From contig NZ_RCVQ01000006.1 in assembly GCF_016107285.1 (NCBI RefSeq), positions 124,001 to 188,000 on the forward strand: a stretch of 64,000 nt of DNA. The letters run 5' to 3'. This document shows, in pieces, positions 48,455-56,685 of the stretch. The DNA is from Roseomonas sp. KE0001. Lineage in GTDB: Bacteria; Pseudomonadota; Alphaproteobacteria; Acetobacterales; Acetobacteraceae. Under the pieces are notes generated by a model. The model had not been told where the DNA came from. It did not search any database and saw only the letters and a list, made by a program, of their open reading frames with translations. Within the stretch, counting starts at the first letter, position 1, and every line of letters begins with the position of its first letter. The position numbers and the translations under genes are program-made.

Positions 48455-50224
48455 ATGACGATGGCGATCCAAGCGCGCAATTCGCCCAGATTAAGCAACC
48501 TTGCGTTGTTCGATGCCGCCCTCCGGCTCGGCCCGCATGCGCTCGCCCATTACGCCCTGTACCGCCTGGGCCGGCTGCACGGCGGCCCGGCCCGCGCCCT
48601 GGCCGATCGGCCGGCCGTGACCGGCGCCTTCCTGCCGGAGACCTGCCTGCGCCCAGCACCGGAGCTGGCTGAAGGACCGATGCCGGGCTGGCCCGCCCGC
48701 CTGCGCGCCGCCCTCGCGGCCCTGCCCTCCGCCGGCCCGCACGGCCCCTTCGACGGCGCCACGCCGGCACTGGCACTGGACCTGTTTGGCGCGGGCGATA
48801 TCCGCCCCGTCTGGGAGGCCAACCGGCTGGCCTGGGCGCCACTGCTGGTGCAGGCGGCGCGGCTCTGGCCGGAGGAGGGGCATCTGGCGCGGCTGGAGCA
48901 GCGCCTGGCCGCCTGGCAGGCGGCCAACCCGGCCTATCGCGGCCCCAACTGGGCCTGCGGCCAGGAGGCGGCGCTGCGCGCGCTGCACCTCGCCCTGGCC
49001 CTGCTGCTGGCCGGGGCGGAGGCCGATCCTTCCCCGGCGGCGCGCGGGCTGCTCGCGCTGCACGCCCACCGCATCCGGGCGACCGCGGCCTATGCCCGCG
49101 CGCAGGACAACAACCACAGCATCAGCGAACCCGCGGGCCTGCTGGCCTGCGGCTGGCTGCTGGGCGAGGCCGAGCTGGCGCGGCGGGGCGAGGCCGCCCT
49201 GGCCCGCGCGGTGGCGCGGCTGGTGGCGCCGGATGGCGGCTTCGCGCAGCATTCCACCGGCTATCACCGCCTGTTGCTGGACACGCTCTCCGTGCTGGAG
49301 GTGCTGCGCCTCCGGCTGGGCCGGCCGCCGCTGCCCGCGCCGGTGCCGGCCCGCGCCGCCGCCGCCGCCCACTGGCTGGCGCGGCTGGTCGCGGCGGGGG
49401 GCGCGCTGCCGGCGCTCGGCCATCAGGACGGCTCCGCCTTCGCCGATCTGGCGCTGGGCGGCGCCGCCGATGCGCGCGGGAGCGTCGAGCGGGCGATGCG
49501 CCTCTTCGCCGGAGCCTCGGCCGGCTTCGCCGCCGAGCCGGGCTGCCGCTGGCTCGACCTGCCGGAAGGCGCGCCCATGCCGCCGGTCCCGCGCTGGACC
49601 GCCAGCGGCAGCATGGGCTGGGCCGAGGCCGGGGCGCGCGGCCTGCTGCGCACCGGGCCGCTGCACTTCCGCCCCGGACAGTCGGACCTGCTGCATTTCG
49701 AGCTGTGGCACGGCGACCGCCCGCTGCTCACCGATGCGGGAACCGGCGCCTACAACCCGCCCCCCGGCCAGGAATGGTGGCTCGACCACTTCCCCTCCGC
49801 CCGCGCCCATAACAGCATCCTGTTCGACGGGCAGGAGCCGATGCCGCGCGCCGGCCGCTTCCTCTACGCCCATTGGCCCTGGCTGCGGCCGCTGCCGGAC
49901 GGCGCCCTGTCACGCGACCGGCGCGGCCGGCGCCATGCCCGGCGTGTCGCCGTCATGGGGCGGGAATGGCGCATCATCGACGAGGTGGGGGGACGGTTCC
50001 GCAGCCTGACGCTGCGCTGGCGGCTGGGGCCCGGCGCGTGGCGGCTGATGCCCGAGGGCGTGACCGGCCCCGCGCTGCTGCGCGTCACCGCCGATGCCCC
50101 GCTCCACTTCGTGGAGGAGGAGGGCTGGGAAAGCCCGGCCTATGGGGTGGTGCGCCCCTGCCGGGTCCTGGCGGTGCATGCCGCGGCGCCGGTCTCGCGC
50201 ATCGTCACGCGGGTGACGTTGTGA
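48455..50224 (+). CDS. Heparinase II/III family protein
   Basis: A 589-residue protein. The N-terminal alpha/alpha toroid includes WACGQEAALRALHLAL and QDNNHSISEPAGLLACG, the Asn-His region typical of the active site. The C-terminal beta-sandwich starts near ASGSMGWAEAG and has ELWHGDRPLLTDAGTGAYNPPP and HNSILFDGQEP. Members cleave uronic-acid polysaccharides by elimination. Its place as first gene of the assembly operon suggests it trims or releases the locus polymer. No signal peptide is visible, which is odd for that role. The ATG at 48455 lacks a clear ribosome site. Confidence 0.85.
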   Translation: MTMAIQARNSPRLSNLALFDAALRLGPHALAHYALYRLGRLHGGPARALADRPAVTGAFLPETCLRPAPELAEGPMPGWPARLRAALAALPSAGPHGPFDGATPALALDLFGAGDIRPVWEANRLAWAPLLVQAARLWPEEGHLARLEQRLAAWQAANPAYRGPNWACGQEAALRALHLALALLLAGAEADPSPAARGLLALHAHRIRATAAYARAQDNNHSISEPAGLLACGWLLGEAELARRGEAALARAVARLVAPDGGFAQHSTGYHRLLLDTLSVLEVLRLRLGRPPLPAPVPARAAAAAHWLARLVAAGGALPALGHQDGSAFADLALGGAADARGSVERAMRLFAGASAGFAAEPGCRWLDLPEGAPMPPVPRWTASGSMGWAEAGARGLLRTGPLHFRPGQSDLLHFELWHGDRPLLTDAGTGAYNPPPGQEWWLDHFPSARAHNSILFDGQEPMPRAGRFLYAHWPWLRPLPDGALSRDRRGRRHARRVAVMGREWRIIDEVGGRFRSLTLRWRLGPGAWRLMPEGVTGPALLRVTADAPLHFVEEEGWESPAYGVVRPCRVLAVHAAAPVSRIVTRVTL

Positions 50225-50275
50225 GCCATCGCACGGGCAGGGTTGTGGGCCATCGCACGGGCAGGGTTATGAGCC
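50221..50275. repeat. 24-bp tandem repeat spanning the heparinase stop
   Basis: Two copies of a 24-base unit (50221-50244, 50245-50268) differ at one base, with a 7-base third start. The first copy includes the TGA at 50222-50224. The unit opens GTGAGCC, GTGGGCC or ATGAGCC, so it multiplies start-like codons just before the Wzz-like gene; none of them opens a long frame. Confidence 0.85.
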
Positions 50276-50278
50276 GCG

Positions 50279-51172
50279 ATGCCGCTTGACCAGCTCCTGC
50301 GTGGCATCGGCCGGCTGTGGCGCTGGCTCGCCCTGGCCATGCTGCTGACCATCGCGGCGGGCGTCGCGACGATCCTGGCCTGGCCCCGCGCCTACGTGGC
50401 CGAGGCGGTGGTGGCGCCGGCGGAGACCACCGGCATCGCCACCTCCAGCCTGATCTCGGCCAATGCGCTGGCGCCCGGCAGCCTGCTCGACACCCGGCCG
50501 GGCGGCAATTTCGCCGTCTACCTCGCCGCGCTGCGCAGTCCCGAGGCCGCCGCCATGCTGGCGCGCGACACTGGCCTGCTGGCCGATCTGGCGGCGGCGC
50601 GGGAGGGCGGCGCGCTCGCCCCGCTGCGCCAGGCGCTCGGCCTCGACCGGCCGCCGGACGCGGATGACGCGTTGCGCTGGCTGGAGCGGGGCCTGTCCGT
50701 CACCCAGTCGCTCGCCTCCGTCACCTGGACGCTGGAACTCGCCCACCCCCGGCGCGAGGCGGCGCTGGAGGCGCTGGCGCGGCTGCACGACTTCGCCGAG
50801 GCGCGGGTGCGCGAGGACCTGCTCGCCCTGGCCCGCCGCCGGGTCGCGGCGCTGGAGTCGCGGCTGGCGGAGGAGCGCGACATCTATCTCCGCACGCCGC
50901 TCTTCGAGCTCCTGGCGCAGCACCAGCGCGCTGCCCTGGTGCTGGCGGCGGATCGCTCGGTGGCGGCGCGGCTGGTCTCCGGCCCGCTGGTCGAGCTGCG
51001 CCCCTCGCAGCCGAACCGGCCGCTGCTGCTGCTGCTGCTGCTGCTGACCGCCCCAATGGCCTGGCTCTTCCTCGGCGCCTGCCTGGTGCTGCTGCGCGGC
51101 GGCCCGGCGGAGCGCCGGATGGGGCCCCGGAGGGAGGCACGGCGCGGCTGGCGACCGGACCCGGCGGAGTGA
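50279..51172 (+). CDS. Wzz-like chain-length determinant without kinase domain
   Basis: A 297-residue protein with a membrane helix near each end (about residues 15-35 and 245-268) and a periplasmic helical middle. VAEAVVAPAE and the heptad-rich ARRRVAALESRLAEERD stretch follow the Wzz/PCP layout. The Wzz Pro-rich motif before the second helix is only weakly kept (PSQPNRPLLL). No tyrosine-kinase part is attached or adjacent. It should set polymer length together with the Wzy-like protein, whose GTG start overlaps its stop (GTGA). Confidence 0.75.
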   Translation: MPLDQLLRGIGRLWRWLALAMLLTIAAGVATILAWPRAYVAEAVVAPAETTGIATSSLISANALAPGSLLDTRPGGNFAVYLAALRSPEAAAMLARDTGLLADLAAAREGGALAPLRQALGLDRPPDADDALRWLERGLSVTQSLASVTWTLELAHPRREAALEALARLHDFAEARVREDLLALARRRVAALESRLAEERDIYLRTPLFELLAQHQRAALVLAADRSVAARLVSGPLVELRPSQPNRPLLLLLLLLTAPMAWLFLGACLVLLRGGPAERRMGPRREARRGWRPDPAE

Positions 51173-52392
51173 CGCCGCCCCGCATCGACAGCGCCGCGCT
51201 CGGCAGCCTCGCCGGGGCGGCGGCGGCGGCGCTGCATTTCGCCGGGGCGCTGAAGGGCACGCCGCTGGCGGCCGCCCTGCCGCTCGACCTGACGCTGCTC
51301 GCCGCCGCGCTGCTGCTGCCGGCGCTCGCCCTGCTGCTGCTGACGCGGCGCTGGCGGCTGCATCCCCTGCTCGGGCCGCCGCTGGCGGCGGTCGGGATGC
51401 TCTGGCTCTGGCTGGTGCTGGCCGGGCTGTGGAGCGCCAGCGGCGCCGTCCTGGCGGCGAAGCTGCCGGACATCGTGCTGGTCGGGCCGGTGATGCTGCT
51501 GGCCGGCCTGGCGGTGGGGGCGGACGCGCCGGCGCGCCGCCTCTTCACCGGGGCGACGCTGATGATCGGCCCCCTGGTGGCCGCCTCGGTCGCCTTCGGA
51601 CTGGCCACCGGGCAGGTGGTGCTGGGCGGCGTGGCCGGCGCCAATCCCGACCTGCTGCGGGTGCAGTACCAGCTGGCCGGCCAGGCCATCGCCTGCGCCG
51701 CCGGCCTCGGCGCGGTGCGGCTGGTCGAGTCGCCGGGCTGGGGCGGGTGGCTGTTCTGGGCCGGCTTCACCCTGGCGCTGGCCGGGGCGGCGCTGCTGCC
51801 GGGGGGGCGCATGGCGCTGCTCTCGCTCGGCCTCTCCGTGCTGCTGACCCCCGCGCTGCGCTGCTGGTCCGCCGGCCGCGCCCGCGCCGCCCTGGCCTGG
51901 ACCGCGGCCGCCGGGCTGGCCGGCGCGCTCGGCCTCGCCGTCCTGCTGCTGGACGGCGCGGCGATGGAAGGGCTGCGCACGCTGGAGCGCTTCACCGAGG
52001 GCGGCATGGAGGCCTCGGCCCGCCCCGCCCTGTGGCGCGCGGCGCTGGACTGGGGCGGGGCGACGCTGCCGCTCGGCCTCGGCACCGGCGGCTTCACCAT
52101 CGCCGCCGGGCATGGCGAGCGGCGGGGCCTCTACCCGCACAACCATGCGCTGGAGGCGCTGGCCGAGGGAGGCCTGCCGGGGCTGCTGCTCTGGCTGCTC
52201 TGCTTCGGCGGCGCCGGGCTGCTGCTGCTGGTGCGCAGCCGCCACGCCGCGCCGCAGCGTGTCGCCCGCGTCACCGCGCTGGTGCTGCCGGTGGCGATGG
52301 CGGCGATGGTCTCGACCGATCTCGGCAACCGGATGGTCTGGTTCGCCCTCGGCCTCACGCTTTCCCTCGGGATGGTGGCACGACGTGTATGA
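51169..52392 (+). CDS. O-antigen ligase / Wzy-type polymerase
   Basis: A 407-residue membrane protein with about eleven to twelve helices. The ligase motif is YPHNHALEALAEGG in a loop following GLGTGGFTIAAGHGERRG. WzyC-family proteins share this His and Arg/Glu arrangement. It either polymerises lipid-linked repeat units or ligates them; the neighbouring Wzz-like gene favours polymerisation. The GTG start at 51169 overlaps the previous stop, and the end overlaps the next gene by 8 bases. Confidence 0.82.
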   Translation: MTPPRIDSAALGSLAGAAAAALHFAGALKGTPLAAALPLDLTLLAAALLLPALALLLLTRRWRLHPLLGPPLAAVGMLWLWLVLAGLWSASGAVLAAKLPDIVLVGPVMLLAGLAVGADAPARRLFTGATLMIGPLVAASVAFGLATGQVVLGGVAGANPDLLRVQYQLAGQAIACAAGLGAVRLVESPGWGGWLFWAGFTLALAGAALLPGGRMALLSLGLSVLLTPALRCWSAGRARAALAWTAAAGLAGALGLAVLLLDGAAMEGLRTLERFTEGGMEASARPALWRAALDWGGATLPLGLGTGGFTIAAGHGERRGLYPHNHALEALAEGGLPGLLLWLLCFGGAGLLLLVRSRHAAPQRVARVTALVLPVAMAAMVSTDLGNRMVWFALGLTLSLGMVARRV

Positions 52393-53008
52393 AGCCTGGA
52401 TCAAGCGCCCGGTCGACCTGCTGGCGGCGGCGCTGCTGCTGCTGCTGCTCTCGCCCTTCCTGCTCGGCACCGCGCTGGCGGTGCGGCTGGCGCTCGGCCG
52501 GCCGGTGCTGTTCCGGCAGGAGCGGGCCGGGCGCGGCGGCCGGCCCTTCACCCTGCTGAAGTTCCGCAGCATGCGCGAGGGCCCGGGCGAGGACGCCGAA
52601 CGCCTGACCTCCTTCGGCCGCCGGCTGCGCGCCACGGCGCTGGACGAGCTGCCGCAACTGGTCAACGTGCTGCGCGGCGAAATGAGCCTGGTCGGGCCGC
52701 GCCCGCTGCCGCCGACCTATACGCCGCTCTATTCCGCGCGGCAGCGCCTGCGCCTGGGAGTGCGGCCGGGCCTGGCCGGAGCGGCGCAGGCGGCCGGGCG
52801 CAACGCCGTGCCCTGGCCGGAGCGGCTGGAGCGCGATGCGCGCTATGCCGCCCGGGTGACCGCCCTGGGCGATCTGCGCGCCCTGCTCGGCACGCTGGGC
52901 GTGCTGCTGCGTGGCCGCGGCGTGACCGCGCCGGGCCATGCCAGCATGCCGCGGTTCGAAACGGTGGCCGAGGCGGAAGCGAAACAAAGGTTACAAACCT
53001 CAGGTTGA
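52385..53008 (+). CDS. Small bacterial sugar transferase (PglC-type phosphoglycosyl transferase)
   Basis: A 207-residue monotopic enzyme. One N-terminal helix (RPVDLLAAALLLLLLSPFLL) precedes VLFRQERAGRGGRPFTLLKFRSMR, DELPQLVNVLRGEMSLVGPRPLPP and RPGLAGAAQAAGRN, the complete signature of the family. It moves a sugar phosphate from a UDP-sugar to undecaprenyl phosphate, which starts the repeat unit. The small size is that of PglC or WecA-like SPTs without the WbaP N-terminal half, and fits a di-amino-sugar donor made by the neighbouring PglE/PglF-like enzymes. The GTG at 52385 is the likely start. Confidence 0.9.
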   Translation: MYEAWIKRPVDLLAAALLLLLLSPFLLGTALAVRLALGRPVLFRQERAGRGGRPFTLLKFRSMREGPGEDAERLTSFGRRLRATALDELPQLVNVLRGEMSLVGPRPLPPTYTPLYSARQRLRLGVRPGLAGAAQAAGRNAVPWPERLERDARYAARVTALGDLRALLGTLGVLLRGRGVTAPGHASMPRFETVAEAEAKQRLQTSG

Positions 53009-53064
53009 TTATCCATTGCTGAATCTCACAGGATTTGATTGGTTAGGGTTGCGTTCACAAAAGG
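53009..53064 (+). promoter_or_regulatory. AT-rich spacer before the PglE-like gene
   Basis: This 56-base stretch is clearly AT-richer than its surroundings and has repeated TTGATT words (53005 and 53035 areas). It may hold an internal promoter that separates the first four genes of the locus from the rest. No exact -35/-10 pair is convincing. Confidence 0.35.
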
Positions 53065-54306
53065 GTGAGCCTGCCCCCCATGGCCTCCGCCAAAGCCGCC
53101 AATGACAGCACGGATGCCGCACCGGCGGGCCCCCCGGGCGTGCTCTTCTTCCCGCGCCGCACGGCCATGCTGGCGGCCCCGCGGGAGCGGCTGCTGCTGT
53201 CGCCGCCCAGTCTGGTGGGCGGCGAGCTGGCGGTGCTCAGCCGCACCCTGACGGATGGCTGGATCGCGCCCGCCGGCCCGGTGCCCGAGGCCTTCGAGCA
53301 GGCGGTGGCCGAGGCGGCGGGCTTCGCCCATGCCGCGGCCCTCGCCTCCGGCACCGCGGCGCTGCACCTCGGCTACCGCGTGCTCGGCGTCGAGCGCGGC
53401 GACGAGGTCTGGACCCAGAGCCTCACCTTCGTCGCTACCATCGCCCCGGCGGTGCAGATGGGCGCCCGGCCGCGCTTCCTCGATGTCTCGCCGGACAGCT
53501 GGACGATGGACCCCGAGGTGCTGGAGGAGCAGCTGATCCAGGCGGCGCGGCGCGGCCGGCTGCCGCGCGCCGTGGTGCCGGTCGATCTCTACGGCCAGCC
53601 CTGCGACCTCGATGCCATCCTGGCGATCTGCGGCCGCTGGGGCGTGCCGGTGCTCTGCGACAGCGCCGAGGCGCTGGGCGCGCGCTACCGCGACCGGCCG
53701 GTGGGCAAGGGCGCGGCGCTCGCCGCCTTCTCCTTCAACGGCAACAAGATCATCACCGCCGGCGGCGGCGGCGCCCTGGTCTCGGACCAGCCGGCGCTGA
53801 TCGCCCGCGCCCGCCACCTCGCCGCCCAGGCCAAGGAGGCGACGCCGCACTACCAGCACGAGACCACCGGCTATTCCTACGGCATGTCCTCGGTGCTGGC
53901 CTCGGTCGGGCTGGCGCAGATCGGCGCGCTGGAGGCGCGGGTGGCGGAGCGCCGCCAGGTCTTCGCCCGCTACGCCGGGGCGCTGGCGGACCTGCCGGGC
54001 GTCGGCTTCATGCCGGAGCCGGACTGGGCGCGCTCCAGCCGATGGCTCTCGGTCATGCTGATCGATCCGCTGCGCTCCGGCACCTCGCGCGAGGCGGTGC
54101 GGCGGGCGCTGGAGGCGGCGAACATCGAGAGCCGCCCGGTCTGGAAGCCGCTGCACATGCAGCCCGCCTTCCGCGGCGCGCGCTGCCACGGCGCCGGCGT
54201 CTCCGGCCGCCTCTTTGAGCGCGGCCTCTGCCTGCCGAGCGGCGCCATGACCGCCGCCGAGCAGGACCGTGTCATCGCCGTCATCCGCGGCTGCTTCCGG
54301 ACCTGA
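53065..54306 (+). CDS. DegT/DnrJ/EryC1 aminotransferase, PglE/PerA-like
   Basis: A 413-residue PLP enzyme. ASGTAALHLGYRVLGV is the phosphate cup, VVPVDLYGQPCDLDAI and LCDSAEALGARY the cofactor pocket, and Lys228 in FNGNKIITAGGGG the Schiff-base lysine. The tail IESRPVWKPLHMQP resembles aminotransferases that act on UDP-4-keto-6-deoxy-HexNAc. With the PglF-like dehydratase downstream it would form a UDP-4-amino-4,6-dideoxy sugar. The start is GTG at 53065 or ATG at 53080. Confidence 0.87.
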   Translation: MSLPPMASAKAANDSTDAAPAGPPGVLFFPRRTAMLAAPRERLLLSPPSLVGGELAVLSRTLTDGWIAPAGPVPEAFEQAVAEAAGFAHAAALASGTAALHLGYRVLGVERGDEVWTQSLTFVATIAPAVQMGARPRFLDVSPDSWTMDPEVLEEQLIQAARRGRLPRAVVPVDLYGQPCDLDAILAICGRWGVPVLCDSAEALGARYRDRPVGKGAALAAFSFNGNKIITAGGGGALVSDQPALIARARHLAAQAKEATPHYQHETTGYSYGMSSVLASVGLAQIGALEARVAERRQVFARYAGALADLPGVGFMPEPDWARSSRWLSVMLIDPLRSGTSREAVRRALEAANIESRPVWKPLHMQPAFRGARCHGAGVSGRLFERGLCLPSGAMTAAEQDRVIAVIRGCFRT

Positions 54307-54310
54307 GCCG

Positions 54311-55555
54311 ATGCGAATTCTCTACCTGCACCAGCACTATTCCTCGCCGGCCGGCGCCACGGCCACGCGCAGCCACGCCATGGCCCGGGCGCTGCAGGCG
54401 CGCGGCCACGCGGTGACGATCGCCTGCGGCCGCTATGCCGGCGCCGAGACCGGCCTCGAGGGCGCCTTCCGCCATGGCCGGCGGGAGGGCGAGGTGAAGG
54501 GGCTGCGGCTGGTCGAGTACGACATTCCCTGCGGCAACGCGCAGGGGCTCGGCGCCCGCGGCGGCGCCTTCCTGCGCTATGCCGCCGAGGCCGGCCGGCT
54601 CGCTTTGGCCGGGCGGTGGGACCTGGTGATCGCCAGCTCGACACCGCTCACCGTGACCCTGCCGGCGCTGCTGGCGCGGCGGCTGCGCGGCACGCCCTTC
54701 GTCTACGAGATGCGCGACCCCTGGCCGGAGCTGCCCCGCGCCCTCGGCGGCGTGCCCGGCTGGGTCCTGGCCGGTATGGAGCACCTGGCGAATGCCGCCT
54801 GCCGGCAGGCGGCCGCCGTGGTGGCGCTGAGCGAGGGCATGGCGGAGACGGCGCGCGCCCGCGGCACGCCGCCGGATCGACTGCACGTGGTGCCGAACGG
54901 CTGCGACCTCGACCTGTTCGGCCCGCATGTCCCCGCCTGGCGGCCGGACGAGGCGGCGCCCTGGGAGATGCTGGCGGTCTACGCCGGGGCGCATGGCCGC
55001 GCCAACGGGCTGGAGCAGCTGCTGGAGGCGGCGGCGATCCTGCGCGCCCGGGGGGAGCTGCGCATCCGCCTGCTGCTGGTCGGGGACGGATCGGAGAAGG
55101 CGCGGCTGCAGGAGGAGGTGATGAACCGGGGGCTGTACAATGTCAGCTTCCTGCCGCCGCTGCCCAAGCGGCAGCTGGCCAGCCTGCTTGCCGGCTGCCA
55201 GGTCGGGTTGCACTGCCTGGCGCCGGTGCCGGAATTCGCCGAGCTGACCGCGCCGAACAAGCTGATGGACTATCTGGCCGCCGGCCTGCCCGTCGTCTCC
55301 AACCTGCCCGGCCGTGCCGCGCGCCTGCTGGCCGACGGGCCCTGCGGCATCGCCATGCCGCCGGGCGAGGCCGGCGGCCTGGCCGATGCCCTGCTCTGGA
55401 TGGTGACCAATCCCGGGCTGCGCGGGCAGATGGGGCGGGCGGCGCGCTCCCAGGCGGTCTGGCGATGGGACCGGCGCCTGCTGGCGGCGCGCTTCGTCGA
55501 GGCGGTAGAGGGCGCGGTGCGGGCGGAGCCGGCCGGCGCGCTGGTGCCGGCATGA
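54311..55555 (+). CDS. Glycosyltransferase family 4 protein
   Basis: A 414-residue GT-B enzyme. MRILYLHQHYSSPAGATATR and the following SHAMARALQARGH are typical of WbuB-like GT4 enzymes. EMRDPWPELP, VVPNGCDLDLF and VGLHCLAPVPEFAELTAPNKLMDYLAAGLPVV (with the conserved E-x7-E area, here in the FAEL...NKLMDY segment) follow. Such enzymes usually add the second sugar, often FucNAc- or ManNAc-type. The ATG at 54311 is 4 bases past the previous stop, and the gene overlaps the epimerase by 4 bases. Confidence 0.88.
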   Translation: MRILYLHQHYSSPAGATATRSHAMARALQARGHAVTIACGRYAGAETGLEGAFRHGRREGEVKGLRLVEYDIPCGNAQGLGARGGAFLRYAAEAGRLALAGRWDLVIASSTPLTVTLPALLARRLRGTPFVYEMRDPWPELPRALGGVPGWVLAGMEHLANAACRQAAAVVALSEGMAETARARGTPPDRLHVVPNGCDLDLFGPHVPAWRPDEAAPWEMLAVYAGAHGRANGLEQLLEAAAILRARGELRIRLLLVGDGSEKARLQEEVMNRGLYNVSFLPPLPKRQLASLLAGCQVGLHCLAPVPEFAELTAPNKLMDYLAAGLPVVSNLPGRAARLLADGPCGIAMPPGEAGGLADALLWMVTNPGLRGQMGRAARSQAVWRWDRRLLAARFVEAVEGAVRAEPAGALVPA

Positions 55556-56685
55556 ACGGGCCCGCTGCCACCTCCCTGGCCGGGATGGCCGAGATCCACC
55601 TGGTCGCCGCCGCGCGGCCCAACCTGCCGAAGCTGGCGGCGCTCTGGCACGCCCTGGCTGCCCGCCCGGCCTTCTGCCGCCCGGTCCTGCTGCACACCGG
55701 CCAGCACCGGGACGCGGCGATGTTCGGCGCGCATCTGGCCGATCTCGGGCTGCCCGAGCCGGAGATCGACCTGGGTGTCGCGGCCGGGGGCGGCCATGCC
55801 GGAACCACCGGCCGCACCCTGATGGCCTGCGCCGCCCTCTGGGAATCGCGCCGGCCGGCCCTGGTGGTGGTGGCCGGCGATGTCGACGGCACGCTGGCCG
55901 CCGCGCTGGCCGCCCGCAAGCTGGGCATCCCCGTCGCGCATCTCGAGGCCGGGCTGCGCTGCGGCGACCGCGACATGCCGGAGGAGATCAACCGCCGCGC
56001 CGTCGATGCCGTCAGTGACCTGCTCTGGGCGCCCGATCACGCCACGGCGGAGCGCCTGCTCGCCGAGGGCCACGCGCCGGGCGCGGTGCGGGCGGTCGGC
56101 AACGCGATGATCGACACGCTGCTCGCCCGCCTGCCCGCCGCCCGCGCGCGGCCCCTGCCGGGCGGACTGGCGCCGGGATTCTACGGCGTCGTCACCCTGC
56201 ACCGCCCGGCCAATGTGGACGATCCGGCGGCGCTGGCGGCGCTGCTGGCGGCGCTGGGCGCGGCGGCGGCGCGCCTGCCGCTGGCCTGGCCGGTGCATCC
56301 GCGCACGCGCGGGCGGATGCGGGCCTTCGGCCTCGCCTGGCCGCCGGGCGTGCTGGACCTGCCGCCGCTCGGCTATCTCGACTTCCTCGGCCTGCTGGCC
56401 CGCGCCCGGCTCGCCGCCACCGACAGCGGCGGGGTGCAGGAGGAGGCGGCGGGGCTCGACCTGCCCTGCCTGACCCTGCGCCCCTCCACCGAGCGGCCGG
56501 TGACGCTGGAGCGCGGCGGCAACCGCCTGGTGACGCCGCGGGACCTGCCGGAGGCGGTGGCGGCGGTGCTCGCCGGCGCCTGGCCGCGCGCCCGGCCGAT
56601 CCCGCTCTGGGATGGCCGGGCGGGCGGGCGCATGGCCGCGCATCTCGCCGAGGTCCTGCCCACCCCGCTGGGGAGGGCCGCCTGA
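55552..56685 (+). CDS. UDP-N-acetylglucosamine 2-epimerase family protein (WbpI-like)
   Basis: A 377-residue non-hydrolysing epimerase. LHTGQHRD, VAGDVDGTLAAALAARKLG, VAHLEAGLRCGDRDMPEEINR, TLHRPANVDD, WPVHPRTRG and TDSGGVQEEAAGL all match, including the Asp, Glu and His residues used in catalysis. The MPEEINR and ERPV signatures fit the WbpI branch, which works on 2,3-diacetamido uronic acids, more than WecB. The ATGA overlap couples it to the glycosyltransferase before it, and a one-base overlap to the one after. Confidence 0.88.
   Translation: MNGPAATSLAGMAEIHLVAAARPNLPKLAALWHALAARPAFCRPVLLHTGQHRDAAMFGAHLADLGLPEPEIDLGVAAGGGHAGTTGRTLMACAALWESRRPALVVVAGDVDGTLAAALAARKLGIPVAHLEAGLRCGDRDMPEEINRRAVDAVSDLLWAPDHATAERLLAEGHAPGAVRAVGNAMIDTLLARLPAARARPLPGGLAPGFYGVVTLHRPANVDDPAALAALLAALGAAAARLPLAWPVHPRTRGRMRAFGLAWPPGVLDLPPLGYLDFLGLLARARLAATDSGGVQEEAAGLDLPCLTLRPSTERPVTLERGGNRLVTPRDLPEAVAAVLAGAWPRARPIPLWDGRAGGRMAAHLAEVLPTPLGRAA

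Noticed and set aside
45430-48498. A 1022-codon minus-strand frame overlapping the export protein gene
   Set aside because: Arg/Pro/Ala-rich out-of-frame translation; the SLBB frame carries the conserved domains.
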